64,000 bases of DNA. Origin: Oscillospiraceae bacterium. GTDB taxonomy: Bacteria; Bacillota; Clostridia; Oscillospirales; Oscillospiraceae. The translations under genes were made by a program, and so were the position numbers. Under the pieces are notes generated by a model. The model saw only the letters and a program-made list of their open reading frames with translations, searched no databases and was not told the origin of the DNA. Positions 23,233 through 31,758 of the stretch are shown here, one piece after another (position 1 is the first letter of the stretch; every line of letters begins with the position of its first letter). The stretch covers positions 64,001-128,000 of the forward strand of contig JAFPWF010000017.1 in the NCBI GenBank assembly GCA_017395085.1, given 5' to 3'.

Positions 23233-23922
23233 ATGCTGGAAGAATTGAAAAAAACAGTCTGTGAAGCGAATCTTCTGTTGCCCAAACATGGCTTGGTGAC
23301 TTTCACATGGGGGAATGTAAGCGGGATCGACCGTGATAAAGGCCTGGTTGTGATCAAACCGTCGGGAGTACCCTATGATGGGATGCAGCCGGAAGATATG
23401 GTTGTGGTCGATCTGGATGGAAAACTGGTGGAAGGGAAATGGAAACCCTCCAGCGATACGCCGACTCATGTAGTGCTGTATAAAGCATTTCCGGAATGCG
23501 GCGGAATTGTCCACACACACTCCCGCTGGGCGACGACTATTGCCCAGGCAAAGAAAGAGATTTCCGCAATGGGTACGACCCATGCGGACTATTTCTATGG
23601 TGCGATTCCCTGCACCCGTCCCATGACGGACAGGGAAATCCGGGGTGAGTATGAAAAAGAGACCGGCAACGTGATTGTGGAAACTTTTGCGGATCGGAAT
23701 CCCGCTGATATTCCTGGTGTGGTAGTTTGTTCCCATGGCCCTTTTGCCTGGGGAACCGATCCCATGAACGCTGTGCACAATGCTGTAGTCATGGAAGAAG
23801 TGGCGTTCATGAATTGGCATGCAATGGTTCTGAATCCTGAGCTTGGACCCATGCAGCAGACTTTGCTGGATAAGCACTATCTCCGGAAGCATGGAAAAAA
23901 CGCTTATTACGGACAGAACTGA
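23233..23922 (+). CDS. araD: L-ribulose-5-phosphate 4-epimerase
   Basis: A 229-aa class II aldolase-fold epimerase that links L-arabinose (and ascorbate-type) catabolism to the pentose phosphate pathway. The zinc ligands H94 and H96 in 'VHTHSRWA', a third His in 'CSHGPFAWG', and the N-terminal '[12 protein letters not shown]' loop support AraD over fuculose-phosphate aldolase. GGAGG lies 8 nt before the ATG. No araA, araB or sugar transporter is adjacent, so it either serves a dispersed regulon or another pentose source. Confidence 0.93.
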   Translation: MLEELKKTVCEANLLLPKHGLVTFTWGNVSGIDRDKGLVVIKPSGVPYDGMQPEDMVVVDLDGKLVEGKWKPSSDTPTHVVLYKAFPECGGIVHTHSRWATTIAQAKKEISAMGTTHADYFYGAIPCTRPMTDREIRGEYEKETGNVIVETFADRNPADIPGVVVCSHGPFAWGTDPMNAVHNAVVMEEVAFMNWHAMVLNPELGPMQQTLLDKHYLRKHGKNAYYGQN

Positions 23923-24014
23923 CGGCCCTGAATTCCTGCTGTTTTCAAGCTGAATAACCACAATACCGGAAAGGAAATATGAAAAATCCAGAGGGAAATG
24001 GAGGATCATATACC

Positions 24015-24572
24015 ATGAGACTCATTGAAAAAGCGATTGTATTTGCTACCTGGGCACATGAGGGTGCTGTTCGAAAAGGGAAAGGCCGCCCGTTTATCCT
24101 GCATCCGCTTGAAGTGCTGAGTATTGCTGCCTCGCTGACCGAGGATGAGGAAGTCCTAGCCGCTGCCGTTCTGCATGATACGGTTGAGGATACTCCTGTC
24201 ACGCGGGAGGAGATTGAATGGAAGTTCGGATTCCGTGTGGCAAATCTCGTCGCGGCTGAAAGCGAGGATAAACGACGGGATCGCTCCGCGGAAAGCACCT
24301 GGCTGATCAGAAAACAGGAGGCGATCGATCAGTTGCAAAAGGCAGGACGCGACGCCAAGCTGATCAGCATTTGTGACAAACTGTCCAATCTTCGCGATAT
24401 GGATCAGGACTATGCGGAGATCGGAGACCGCATTTGGGAGCGTTTTCATCAGAAGGACAAGAAACTGCATGCCTGGTATTACACTTCCATTTATGACATA
24501 TTATCCGAAGAATTCGGTGATATTCCGGCGCTTCGTGAGTTCAAAGCGCATCTGGACAGCCTTTTTTCTTAA
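24015..24572 (+). CDS. HD-domain phosphohydrolase, SpoT-like fragment
   Basis: A 185-aa HD hydrolase similar to the N-terminal hydrolase domain of RelA/SpoT proteins and small alarmone hydrolases. It shows 'FATWAHEGAVRKGKGRPFILHP' (written in parts here: AHEG, GRPFILHP), the 'LHDTVEDT' metal motif, and a later 'ISICDKLSNLRDM' helix. There is no synthetase or TGS domain. I prefer the ATG at 24015 with GGAGG 10 nt upstream; an ATG at 23979 with GGAAAT close by would add 12 residues. Hydrolysis of (p)ppGpp or another nucleotide is plausible but unproven. Confidence 0.8.
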   Translation: MRLIEKAIVFATWAHEGAVRKGKGRPFILHPLEVLSIAASLTEDEEVLAAAVLHDTVEDTPVTREEIEWKFGFRVANLVAAESEDKRRDRSAESTWLIRKQEAIDQLQKAGRDAKLISICDKLSNLRDMDQDYAEIGDRIWERFHQKDKKLHAWYYTSIYDILSEEFGDIPALREFKAHLDSLFS

Positions 24573-24591
24573 TTCCTGCGGTTATAGTGAA

Positions 24592-24627
24592 AGCACCGGA
24601 GCTGTTCTGCTCCGGTGCTGTGTTTTT
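24592..24627 (+). terminator. Terminator after HD gene
   Basis: An 11-bp perfect stem (AGCACCGGAGC / GCTCCGGTGCT), 6-nt loop, then GTGTTTTTG. Confidence 0.9.
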
Positions 24628-24637
24628 GTTATATTGA

Positions 24638-26008
24638 TCATTGATCGGATGCAAAGGTTCGTTCCATCCCGTTCAGCGCTGAGCGCAGAAAGAACAGACT
24701 GGCAGCTAAAGAAATGATTTCAGCAATGGGAAATGACCACCAGACCATGTTGACGTCGCCTGTCATGCTGAGAAGCCAGGCCGCAGGGATTAAACCGACT
24801 ACCTGGCGGAGAATGGAAACCAGCAGAGAATACAGGCTGCGGTCCAATGCCTGGCAGGTGGAACCGGCTATAATGCAGAATCCGGCAAACAGAAAACTTG
24901 GGCTGATGCGCCGGAGAGCTTTCACACCGATGGCAAGCATTGCTTCGGAGGGGGTGAAAACACCAAGCAGAAGCTTAGGAAGAAACTGGAAAGCAAAAAA
25001 ACCAAGCAGCATAAAACAGCTGGCATAGAGGATTCCGAATCGGATGGTACGGTAAATCCGTTCTTTTTTCCGGGCCCCGTAATTGTAACCGATAATCGGG
25101 ATCAGCCCGTTGTTGATGCCAAAGACAGGCATAAAGAAGAAGCTTTGAATTTTAAAATAGACTCCGTAAACGGCAACGGCAGTTGATGTAAAAGCGCCGA
25201 GGATGATGTTCATCAGATAGTTGGTAAGAGACCCGATGCACATCATCAGGATAGACGGGAAACCGATTCGGTAAATATTGCGGATGATACTTCGGTACGG
25301 ACGGATATCCTTCAGTTTGACTGGCAGTTCACGGTTAAGCCTGACATGGAAGAGAAAGCCGACCGCGGAACCGACAGCTTGTCCGATTACTGTGGCAATG
25401 GCTGCACCGGCTGTTCCCATTGCAGGTAATCCGCACCAGCCGAAAATGAAAAACGGATCGAGAATGATATTTGTGACGGCTCCGATCATCTGTGTCCACA
25501 TGGAGAGTTTTGTGAGTCCGGTGGACTGAAGCAGACGCTCCACACAGACTTCCAGATAGACGAAAAGGGATCCGATCGTGACAATCTGCAGGTATGATTC
25601 GGCAAAACGGCTGATCGATCTTACATTTGTCTGAGAATGGATAAATGCTTTGGCGCCGAATATCCCGAACAGCGCAACCAGAAGCCAGCAGCAGAAGCAG
25701 AGGAAAATTGCCGTTCCGGTCACGCGGCATGCCTCAGCCGTATCCCGTCGCCCGAGTGCACGGGATACCAGCGTGCTGACGCCTACACCGGTACCGGTCG
25801 CAAGTCCGATCATGATATTCTGAGCCGGAAATGCCAGAGAAAGGGCGGAAAGGCAGTCTTCCGATACGCGGGCGACATAGATGCTGTCGACAACGTTGTA
25901 TAGCGCCTGTACCATCATCGACAATATCATCGGAACCGCCATGGTCATCAAAAGCTTTCCTTCTGACATTTCACCCATTCGGCGGGAGTCAATTTTCTGT
26001 GCAGCCAT
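24638..26008 (-). CDS. MATE family efflux transporter
   Basis: A 456-aa, twelve-helix multidrug and toxin extrusion protein that exports compounds by cation antiport. The N-terminal 'PMILSMMVQALYNVVDSIYV' segment is the family hallmark, and the second half repeats the topology ('IIGYNYGARKK' loop). Length is normal. It is monocistronic, convergent with the HD gene and divergent from murF. Substrates cannot be predicted. Confidence 0.95.
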   Translation of the reverse strand: MAAQKIDSRRMGEMSEGKLLMTMAVPMILSMMVQALYNVVDSIYVARVSEDCLSALSLAFPAQNIMIGLATGTGVGVSTLVSRALGRRDTAEACRVTGTAIFLCFCCWLLVALFGIFGAKAFIHSQTNVRSISRFAESYLQIVTIGSLFVYLEVCVERLLQSTGLTKLSMWTQMIGAVTNIILDPFFIFGWCGLPAMGTAGAAIATVIGQAVGSAVGFLFHVRLNRELPVKLKDIRPYRSIIRNIYRIGFPSILMMCIGSLTNYLMNIILGAFTSTAVAVYGVYFKIQSFFFMPVFGINNGLIPIIGYNYGARKKERIYRTIRFGILYASCFMLLGFFAFQFLPKLLLGVFTPSEAMLAIGVKALRRISPSFLFAGFCIIAGSTCQALDRSLYSLLVSILRQVVGLIPAAWLLSMTGDVNMVWWSFPIAEIISLAASLFFLRSALNGMERTFASDQ

Positions 26009-26043
26009 TCAGTCATGCTCCGTTATTTAAATCAGTGAATGGC

Positions 26044-26072
26044 ATTATACTCCATGATCTGAAATCAAACAA
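26044..26072 (-). promoter_or_regulatory. Promoter of MATE gene
   Basis: TTGTTT (26067-26072), 17 bp, TATAAT (26044-26049) on the minus strand. Confidence 0.7.
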
Positions 26073-26098
26073 GAGAAAAATACGCAGCTGCAGAATTG

Positions 26099-26112
26099 TT
26101 TGACCGGTCAAA
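26099..26112. repeat. 14-bp palindrome between MATE and murF promoters
   Basis: TTTGACCGGTCAAA is a perfect palindrome located just upstream of the murF -35 box and about 30 bp upstream of the MATE -35 box. It could be a shared operator; no regulator gene is adjacent. Confidence 0.4.
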
Positions 26113-26118
26113 TATAAA

Positions 26119-26147
26119 TTGAAAAAGCGGCTGCTTCATGCTATGAT
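26119..26147 (+). promoter_or_regulatory. Promoter of murF-yjjG
   Basis: TTGAAA (26119-26124), 17 bp, TATGAT (26142-26147). Confidence 0.75.
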
Positions 26148-26193
26148 AACCGCATTCAGAATTCAGTAATTATTACGATAATGGAGAGATTCC

Positions 26194-27597
26194 ATGGAAA
26201 ATATGACGCTAAAACGTGCTGCCGAACTTTGCGGGGGTAAATTGTCCGCTTCTGCATCCGAAGATGTTGAACTCCGGAACATTGTCATAGACAGTCGTGC
26301 TGTGATGCGTGGTGACTTGTTCGCGGCTTATCGTGGAGAAAAGACAGATGGACATCATTATATCCGGTCTGCCTTTGAACGCGGTGCAGCCTGCTGCCTG
26401 GCGGAATATGTGCCGGAGGGCGTTACAAAACCGGTTATTGTGGTTCCGGATGTACAGCGCGCGCTGGAAAAGCTGGCGAAAGCCTATAGAGAAGGGTTCA
26501 GCCTGCCCCTGGTGGGCATTACCGGCAGCGTAGGCAAAACAACGGCAAAAGAAATGATTTCATCAGTACTTGCGCAGCGATTCCGCACGCTCAAAACCGA
26601 AGGCAATCTGAACAATCAGATTGGAGTGCCGATGATGCTTTCCCGGCTGAACAGCACCTACCAGGCGGCGGTTATTGAACTCGGGATCTCCGGTTTCGGT
26701 GAAATGAGTCTTCTGGCGGACATTGCAAAGCCGACGATGGCGGTTTTCACTGTGATCGGTCATGCGCATCTGGAATTCCTGCATGACCTGGATGGTGTGC
26801 TGCGCGCAAAGACAGAAATGCTGGATTATCTTCCGGATGATGCTGCTGTTATCGTAAACGGCGACGATGATAAGCTGCGGAACCTGCAATGCAGACAAAG
26901 AAAGGTCACCTTCGGGCTGAATCCGGAAAATGACATCTATGCCGAAGCCGTAAAAACGGAAGGGAACTCCATTACCTGCAAAATCGTTTGCGGCAATCGA
27001 CAGATACCGGTTCGGATTCCCACCTTCGGGCACCACCATGTTTATGCTGCGCTTGCGGCTGCCGCTGTCGGATTGCAGTTCGACCTCACGGACGAGGAAA
27101 TTGCGGAAGGCATTTCCGGTTTCCAGAATGTCGGACGAAGAGGAGAACTGTTCCAAACCCCGTTTGTGACGCTGATAGATGACAGCTACAATGCGAACCC
27201 GGATTCCGTCAAAAGCGGAATTGACTCTCTGATGCAGCAGGCAGGCAGACGGCATATCTGTATTCTCGGCGATATGCTGGAACTGGGCGGCAACAGCGGC
27301 GTCATGCATGAAGAAGTCGGCCGTTATGCCCGTGAAAAAGGTGCAGACTTTGTGTTGTGTTCCGGGACCTTTGCGGAATACACAGCCCGGGGTGCAGAGG
27401 AATGCGGGCAGAGCTTTGAAAGCAGGGAAGCACTGATTCACAGCATTCCGTCTCTCCTTCGGGAAGGGGACTGTGTACTCGTAAAAGCTTCGAAGAGTTC
27501 ACATTATGAGACTGTCGCACAGGCAGTCCGGGAGCTGGCTAAGCAGAAGGAAACATTTTGCGGTGTGACTTCAGGGGAGAATCCGGATGAGTGCTGA
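26194..27597 (+). CDS. murF: UDP-N-acetylmuramoyl-tripeptide--D-alanyl-D-alanine ligase
   Basis: This cytoplasmic ligase (467 aa) adds D-Ala-D-Ala to the peptidoglycan precursor. The order is an N-terminal UDP-binding domain ('NIVIDSRAVMRGDLF'), the ATP loop 'GITGSVGKTTAKEM', the 'NNQIGVP' segment typical of MurF, and the C-terminal domain with 'DDSYNANPDS'. It begins at 26194 with GGAGAG 5 nt upstream; an ATG three codons later is an alternative. It is separated from any mur/dcw cluster and is translationally coupled to a nucleotidase gene. Confidence 0.95.
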   Translation: MENMTLKRAAELCGGKLSASASEDVELRNIVIDSRAVMRGDLFAAYRGEKTDGHHYIRSAFERGAACCLAEYVPEGVTKPVIVVPDVQRALEKLAKAYREGFSLPLVGITGSVGKTTAKEMISSVLAQRFRTLKTEGNLNNQIGVPMMLSRLNSTYQAAVIELGISGFGEMSLLADIAKPTMAVFTVIGHAHLEFLHDLDGVLRAKTEMLDYLPDDAAVIVNGDDDKLRNLQCRQRKVTFGLNPENDIYAEAVKTEGNSITCKIVCGNRQIPVRIPTFGHHHVYAALAAAAVGLQFDLTDEEIAEGISGFQNVGRRGELFQTPFVTLIDDSYNANPDSVKSGIDSLMQQAGRRHICILGDMLELGGNSGVMHEEVGRYAREKGADFVLCSGTFAEYTARGAEECGQSFESREALIHSIPSLLREGDCVLVKASKSSHYETVAQAVRELAKQKETFCGVTSGENPDEC

Positions 27598-28300
27598 ACC
27601 GATTGTGCTGCTGGATCTGGATGACACTCTGCTCGACTTTAAAAAAGCGGAAGCAAGAGCTCTTTCACAGTCTCTGACGGAAATGGATATCCCGCACGAC
27701 AAGGCGCTTCTTGAGCATTATAATGCGTTGAACCTGCAGTATTGGGAACGTCTGGAAAACGGGGAATTGACCCGGGAGGAGGTGCTTCTGGGGCGTTTTG
27801 TGGATCTTCTGTCAGAAATCGGCTCGGATGCAGATCCGGCTGAATTGCGTGACCGCTATGAAAAAAATCTGTCAGTGGGTCATTTTTTTGTGGACGGAGC
27901 GGAAGAACTGCTGAAGACTCTGTACGGTAAATGCAGGCTGTTTCTGGTTTCAAACGGTACGGCTGTTGTACAGCATGGTCGCCTAGCCAGTGCAGGGATT
28001 TCCGGTTTCTTTGAGCAGATATTCATTTCACAGGAACTAGGGGCAAACAAGCCGGAACGGGAATACTTTGAACGCTGTTTTGCGAAGATTCCAAATTTTG
28101 ACCGGAGTCAATGCATGATTGTAGGTGACAGCCTGACGTCGGATATCCGCGGCGGCATCAACGCAGGTATTCGCACATGCTGGTTTAACCTACGCGGAAA
28201 ACTGCCGCGGGCAGATATCGTGCCGGATGAGCGGATTGACGCGCTTTCCGAACTGCCGGAACTCCTGACGAAGCTGTACAATGTTTCATTTGACGAATGA
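27587..28300 (+). CDS. yjjG: YjjG-type HAD nucleotidase
   Basis: A 237-aa HAD hydrolase similar to YjjG, a 5'-nucleotidase for pyrimidine monophosphates including modified ones. Motif I is 'LLDLDDTLLDF', motif II is 'LVSNGT', and motif IV 'VGDSLTSDIRGG'. The cap insertion after motif I is of the expected size. It overlaps murF by 11 nt, with GGGGAG in the end of murF as its ribosome site, so expression is coupled. Confidence 0.85.
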   Translation: MSAEPIVLLDLDDTLLDFKKAEARALSQSLTEMDIPHDKALLEHYNALNLQYWERLENGELTREEVLLGRFVDLLSEIGSDADPAELRDRYEKNLSVGHFFVDGAEELLKTLYGKCRLFLVSNGTAVVQHGRLASAGISGFFEQIFISQELGANKPEREYFERCFAKIPNFDRSQCMIVGDSLTSDIRGGINAGIRTCWFNLRGKLPRADIVPDERIDALSELPELLTKLYNVSFDE

Positions 28301-28475
28301 AGAAACCTCAGGCGAAATGATGCCTTACAAACGATAGGGATGGAAAAGTAATATTGAAATCAGATTAATTTATAGTAATATTATGATTACAGCGGATAAT
28401 ACCATCGCCGGGAAGGTGAAAACCGGCACTCTGGGTTACAGTAATACTTATGTGAGAAGGAAGAATGGTATAGGA

Positions 28476-30299
28476 ATGAAAAAAAGCGTTTTCATTCGTC
28501 TGACGGCAATATTGCTGGTCGGTATCCTGCTGGCCGGCTGTGGAACAACTGCACAGAACAAAGAAGCGGATCCCGCTGCCTCGGAGAATAGCAGTGCCCC
28601 GGCCGCACAGCCGGCTTTGGACTCCAAAACGGAAAAAAGCGTGCGGCATAATATCGAAGAACGCAGTTATCCTACCTACCTCCGGGACCTGGATACAGAG
28701 CTGACGGAACCGTTCCCTCTCTGCTTCATTGACGGGGTTAATGATCTGCCATATGTGGAGCTTCGCGATTGGGCAGAACTGCTCTATTTTCTCTATCATG
28801 AGGAAAACGAAGACCCTGACTATGAACTGACGTTCAACGACAATGGCGACACTGTCACGCTTGAGCGCGAAAGCGGTTATACGATGGAGTTCGACTTCGC
28901 GAAAGACAGAATTGTCTTTGAGGATTACAACGCATTTGTTCATAACTCCACCGATTCGACACTTCTCGACCTGCTGAGCGAGACAGGTTTCAATGAAAGC
29001 GGAGAGGCGCAGCTCTTCCTTCGGGATACGAAAGCGTCCTTTGATCGCTACGGGGATATGATGACGATCGATCTTGCGGCGTACGGGATTGAGATGATCG
29101 AGCAGGAAGGCAAGCACTATGTTCCGCTGCAGACGCTGAACGACTTTCTGGTTGCTCCGCTTCTGGAAAGCTTTCTTTTCAACGGCAAAGCGCTGATCCT
29201 TGCCAACGACGACTACCTTTTTGATTACCGGGAAGGTGAGTATACGCCTCTGGCAGAATTCTACTATGATGTACCACGTGCGCAGCGCAGCGATGCGCTT
29301 GCCGAGTATGGATACAACGAGCTTTGCCTGGTTCTGGATAAGCTCTACGGCCTCAAGGAACCTCACGATATCCAGAGCTTCCGTCAGCTCTTTTGGCAAA
29401 TCGGCTATGATGAGGTGCTCAGTGGCAATGATCCTGTTGACGCCGATCAGGCTCTCAAATCATTCATTGACTACTATCTGGATGATTTGCACTCGGTATT
29501 CAATGAATTCTCCTGGATGGCCGGCATGGACGCAATCCCGGATAGCACCGGTATCTCCAACCGCAAGTTCATGGAATATTCAGATACATACCGCACGGCC
29601 AGAGCCCGCTTTTATCCGGATGGCTGCCCCTACTATGAGGAAGTGGGCAATACGGCGTACATCACTTTTGATAGCTTTGACTCCGATTACAGGGGTGAGG
29701 CCTTTTATGCAGGGTTGGAATCGGGTGAGATCCCTGACGATACGCTGGGCCTGATCATCTATGCCCACTCCCAAATTACGCGGGAGGGCAGCCCGATCGA
29801 GAATGTTGTGCTGGACTTGAGCAACAACACTGGAGGCGCAGTTGACGCAGGAATCTTCGTACTCGGCTGGCTCCTCGGGGATGCCCCGTTCAGTGTCAAG
29901 GACATGGCTACCGGTGCAATGTCTACTTCTGTATACCGCGCTGACGTCAACCTTGATCGTCGCTTCGATGCACAGGATACAGTAGAGGACAAAAACCTCT
30001 TCTGTCTCATTTCTCCGATGAGCTTCTCCTGCGGTAATCTTGTGCCTGCTGCGCTGAAATCCTCGCAGAAGGTAACGCTGCTTGGCAAGACAAGCGGCGG
30101 CGGGAGCTGCGTCGTTCAACCGCTCTCCACTGCCTGGGGGACGGTTTTCCAGATCTCGAGTTCCAGAAGAATGTCGTTCTTGAAAAACGGATCCTTCTAT
30201 GACATTGACCAGGGCGTGGATCCGGACTACTTTATCAATGACTCTTCGAATTTCTATAACCGCAAGGCGCTGACAGCTTATATCAACGGTTTGTTTTGA
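28476..30299 (+). CDS. S41 peptidase-like lipoprotein
   Basis: A 607-aa secreted lipoprotein. The signal peptide ends in the lipobox 'LLAGC', followed by a low-complexity Ala/Ser linker. The C-terminal third resembles the S41 (C-terminal processing peptidase/interphotoreceptor) domain: 'VVLDLSNNTGGAVDAG', then 'SFSCGNLVPAAL' where the nucleophile Ser would lie, and 'LLGKTSGGGSCVV'. No PDZ domain is recognised. I start at the ATG at 28476 (MKKSVFIR), since the longer frame hides the signal sequence. It is monocistronic. Substrates are unknown, and some S41 homologues are not proteases. Confidence 0.8.
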   Translation: MKKSVFIRLTAILLVGILLAGCGTTAQNKEADPAASENSSAPAAQPALDSKTEKSVRHNIEERSYPTYLRDLDTELTEPFPLCFIDGVNDLPYVELRDWAELLYFLYHEENEDPDYELTFNDNGDTVTLERESGYTMEFDFAKDRIVFEDYNAFVHNSTDSTLLDLLSETGFNESGEAQLFLRDTKASFDRYGDMMTIDLAAYGIEMIEQEGKHYVPLQTLNDFLVAPLLESFLFNGKALILANDDYLFDYREGEYTPLAEFYYDVPRAQRSDALAEYGYNELCLVLDKLYGLKEPHDIQSFRQLFWQIGYDEVLSGNDPVDADQALKSFIDYYLDDLHSVFNEFSWMAGMDAIPDSTGISNRKFMEYSDTYRTARARFYPDGCPYYEEVGNTAYITFDSFDSDYRGEAFYAGLESGEIPDDTLGLIIYAHSQITREGSPIENVVLDLSNNTGGAVDAGIFVLGWLLGDAPFSVKDMATGAMSTSVYRADVNLDRRFDAQDTVEDKNLFCLISPMSFSCGNLVPAALKSSQKVTLLGKTSGGGSCVVQPLSTAWGTVFQISSSRRMSFLKNGSFYDIDQGVDPDYFINDSSNFYNRKALTAYINGLF

Positions 30300-30391
30300 C
30301 AGTGAGTAAGTGCGGGTATGAGCGGGAAAGGTTCCTTGCCTGCCCAAATACCGTGTGATCGGACAAAAAGATTATAAGTATCTGCAAACAA

Positions 30392-30424
30392 AATGAGGGC
30401 AATCATTGACGAATTGCCCTCATT
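30392..30424 (+). terminator. Stem-loop after the S41 gene
   Basis: A 12-bp stem (AATGAGGGCAAT / ATTGCCCTCATT) with a 9-nt loop but almost no T-tract. It overlaps the next promoter, so it may instead act in regulation. Confidence 0.5.
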
Positions 30425-30434
30425 ATGTTATGAT
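30406..30434 (+). promoter_or_regulatory. Promoter of the tandem DUF21/CBS genes
   Basis: TTGACG (30406-30411), 17 bp, TATGAT (30429-30434). It is embedded in the preceding stem-loop. Confidence 0.75.
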
Positions 30435-30474
30435 ACACGCTAATTTCTGCAAATAGAGGAGTTGTTGATCCGAA

Positions 30475-31758
30475 ATGGACGATGGCAGTCGATTGCCAAT
30501 TATTCTTGCAATGATTCTGCTGCTTGGGGCAGTTTACTTTGCTGTTGCCGAAACGGCCTTTGCTTCCAGTTCAAAGACAAAACTGAAAGCCGCTTCTGAA
30601 CGCAGTGAAGCAGGTGCCGGTCAGGCGCTGTATATTCTCAATCATTTTGAACGGGCGATCAGCACCATGCTAATCGGTACGAATCTTTGCCATTTGTTTC
30701 TGTCAGCGCTTGTTACCATGTTTGTAACGAGAAGGTGGGGCCTTTCCGCGGTTACGGTGAGCACCATCCTGACGACGCTGGCAGTCTTTTTTGCTGGCGA
30801 AATGCTACCGAAAAGCATAGCAAAAAAGTATCCCGAACGCCTGGCAAAAGCGTGCGCTTCCAGCCTGCGCGTGTTTATGACGCTGTTTTATCCGCTTTCA
30901 TGGATTCTCAGCCGCATCGGTGAAGCTGCTGCAAAACTGACCCGCCGGGAGCCTGAATTATCGGTTACCGAAGATGAACTGTATGATATCATCGAGGATA
31001 TGACGGAGGAAGGGAGCCTTGACGAAGAGCAGGGCGAACTCATTTCCTCGGCATTGCAGTTCGGTGACCTGACGGTTGAAAGTGTTCTGACTCCGCGTAT
31101 GGACGTGGTTGCCTTGAACGTGGATGCGGATCCTGAGGAGATTCTGGCGCAGATCAAGGCACAGAACCATAGCCGGCTTCCGGTCTACGAAGGAAGTATC
31201 GACCGCATAATCGGCATTCTTCAGATTCGCAAGTATATCAAAGCATTCCTTCGCGGAGGGGCGGATCCCGATCTTCGCAGTCTTCTGGATGAGGCGTTCT
31301 TCGTACACCAGAGTACGGAACTCTCGGAAATGCTGCAGATGATGTCGAAACAGCGAATCAATATGGCGGTCGTGACGGACAACTATGGCGGCACACTGGG
31401 TATTGTGACCGTGGAAGACATTGTGGAAGAGATAGTCGGAGAAATCTGGGATGAGGACGATGTTGTTGAAGAAACTGTCACGGATCTGTCCGAAAATGCC
31501 TGCATTGTTGACGCGGATGAACATGTCTCTGACCTTTTTGAGCATCTGAATTACGAAGACCCCGAGAATAATGACGAGTTGGTGGATACCAGGCTTGGCG
31601 AATGGGCGTATACGAAGTTTGATGAGATTCCTGACGTTGGAGACAGTTTTCACTACCATGACCTGACCCTCACCGTGACGGAGATGGAGCACAACCGGAT
31701 ACTGAAGCTGAAAGCAGTCAGAACACCGGCTCTCCCGGAAGGGGGTGACGGCAGATGA
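30475..31758 (+). CDS. DUF21/CBS-pair protein (CorC/HlyC/CNNM family), copy 1
   Basis: A 427-aa integral membrane protein of the bacterial CNNM type, implicated in magnesium or other cation efflux. It has an N-terminal DUF21 domain with four helices (about residues 1-150, 'AVAETAFASSSKTKL'), a CBS pair (about 200-330, 'VLTPRMDVVAL' and 'VTDNYGGTLGIVTVEDI'), and a C-terminal CorC/HlyC domain. GAGGAG precedes the start by 12 nt, a long gap. It overlaps the next paralogue by ATGA, so the pair is cotranslated and may form a heteromer. Confidence 0.92.
   Translation: MDDGSRLPIILAMILLLGAVYFAVAETAFASSSKTKLKAASERSEAGAGQALYILNHFERAISTMLIGTNLCHLFLSALVTMFVTRRWGLSAVTVSTILTTLAVFFAGEMLPKSIAKKYPERLAKACASSLRVFMTLFYPLSWILSRIGEAAAKLTRREPELSVTEDELYDIIEDMTEEGSLDEEQGELISSALQFGDLTVESVLTPRMDVVALNVDADPEEILAQIKAQNHSRLPVYEGSIDRIIGILQIRKYIKAFLRGGADPDLRSLLDEAFFVHQSTELSEMLQMMSKQRINMAVVTDNYGGTLGIVTVEDIVEEIVGEIWDEDDVVEETVTDLSENACIVDADEHVSDLFEHLNYEDPENNDELVDTRLGEWAYTKFDEIPDVGDSFHYHDLTLTVTEMEHNRILKLKAVRTPALPEGGDGR

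Noticed and set aside
28365-29399. 344-aa minus-strand frame opposite the S41 gene
   Set aside because: The plus-strand gene has a signal peptide, lipobox and S41 motifs; the complement has none.
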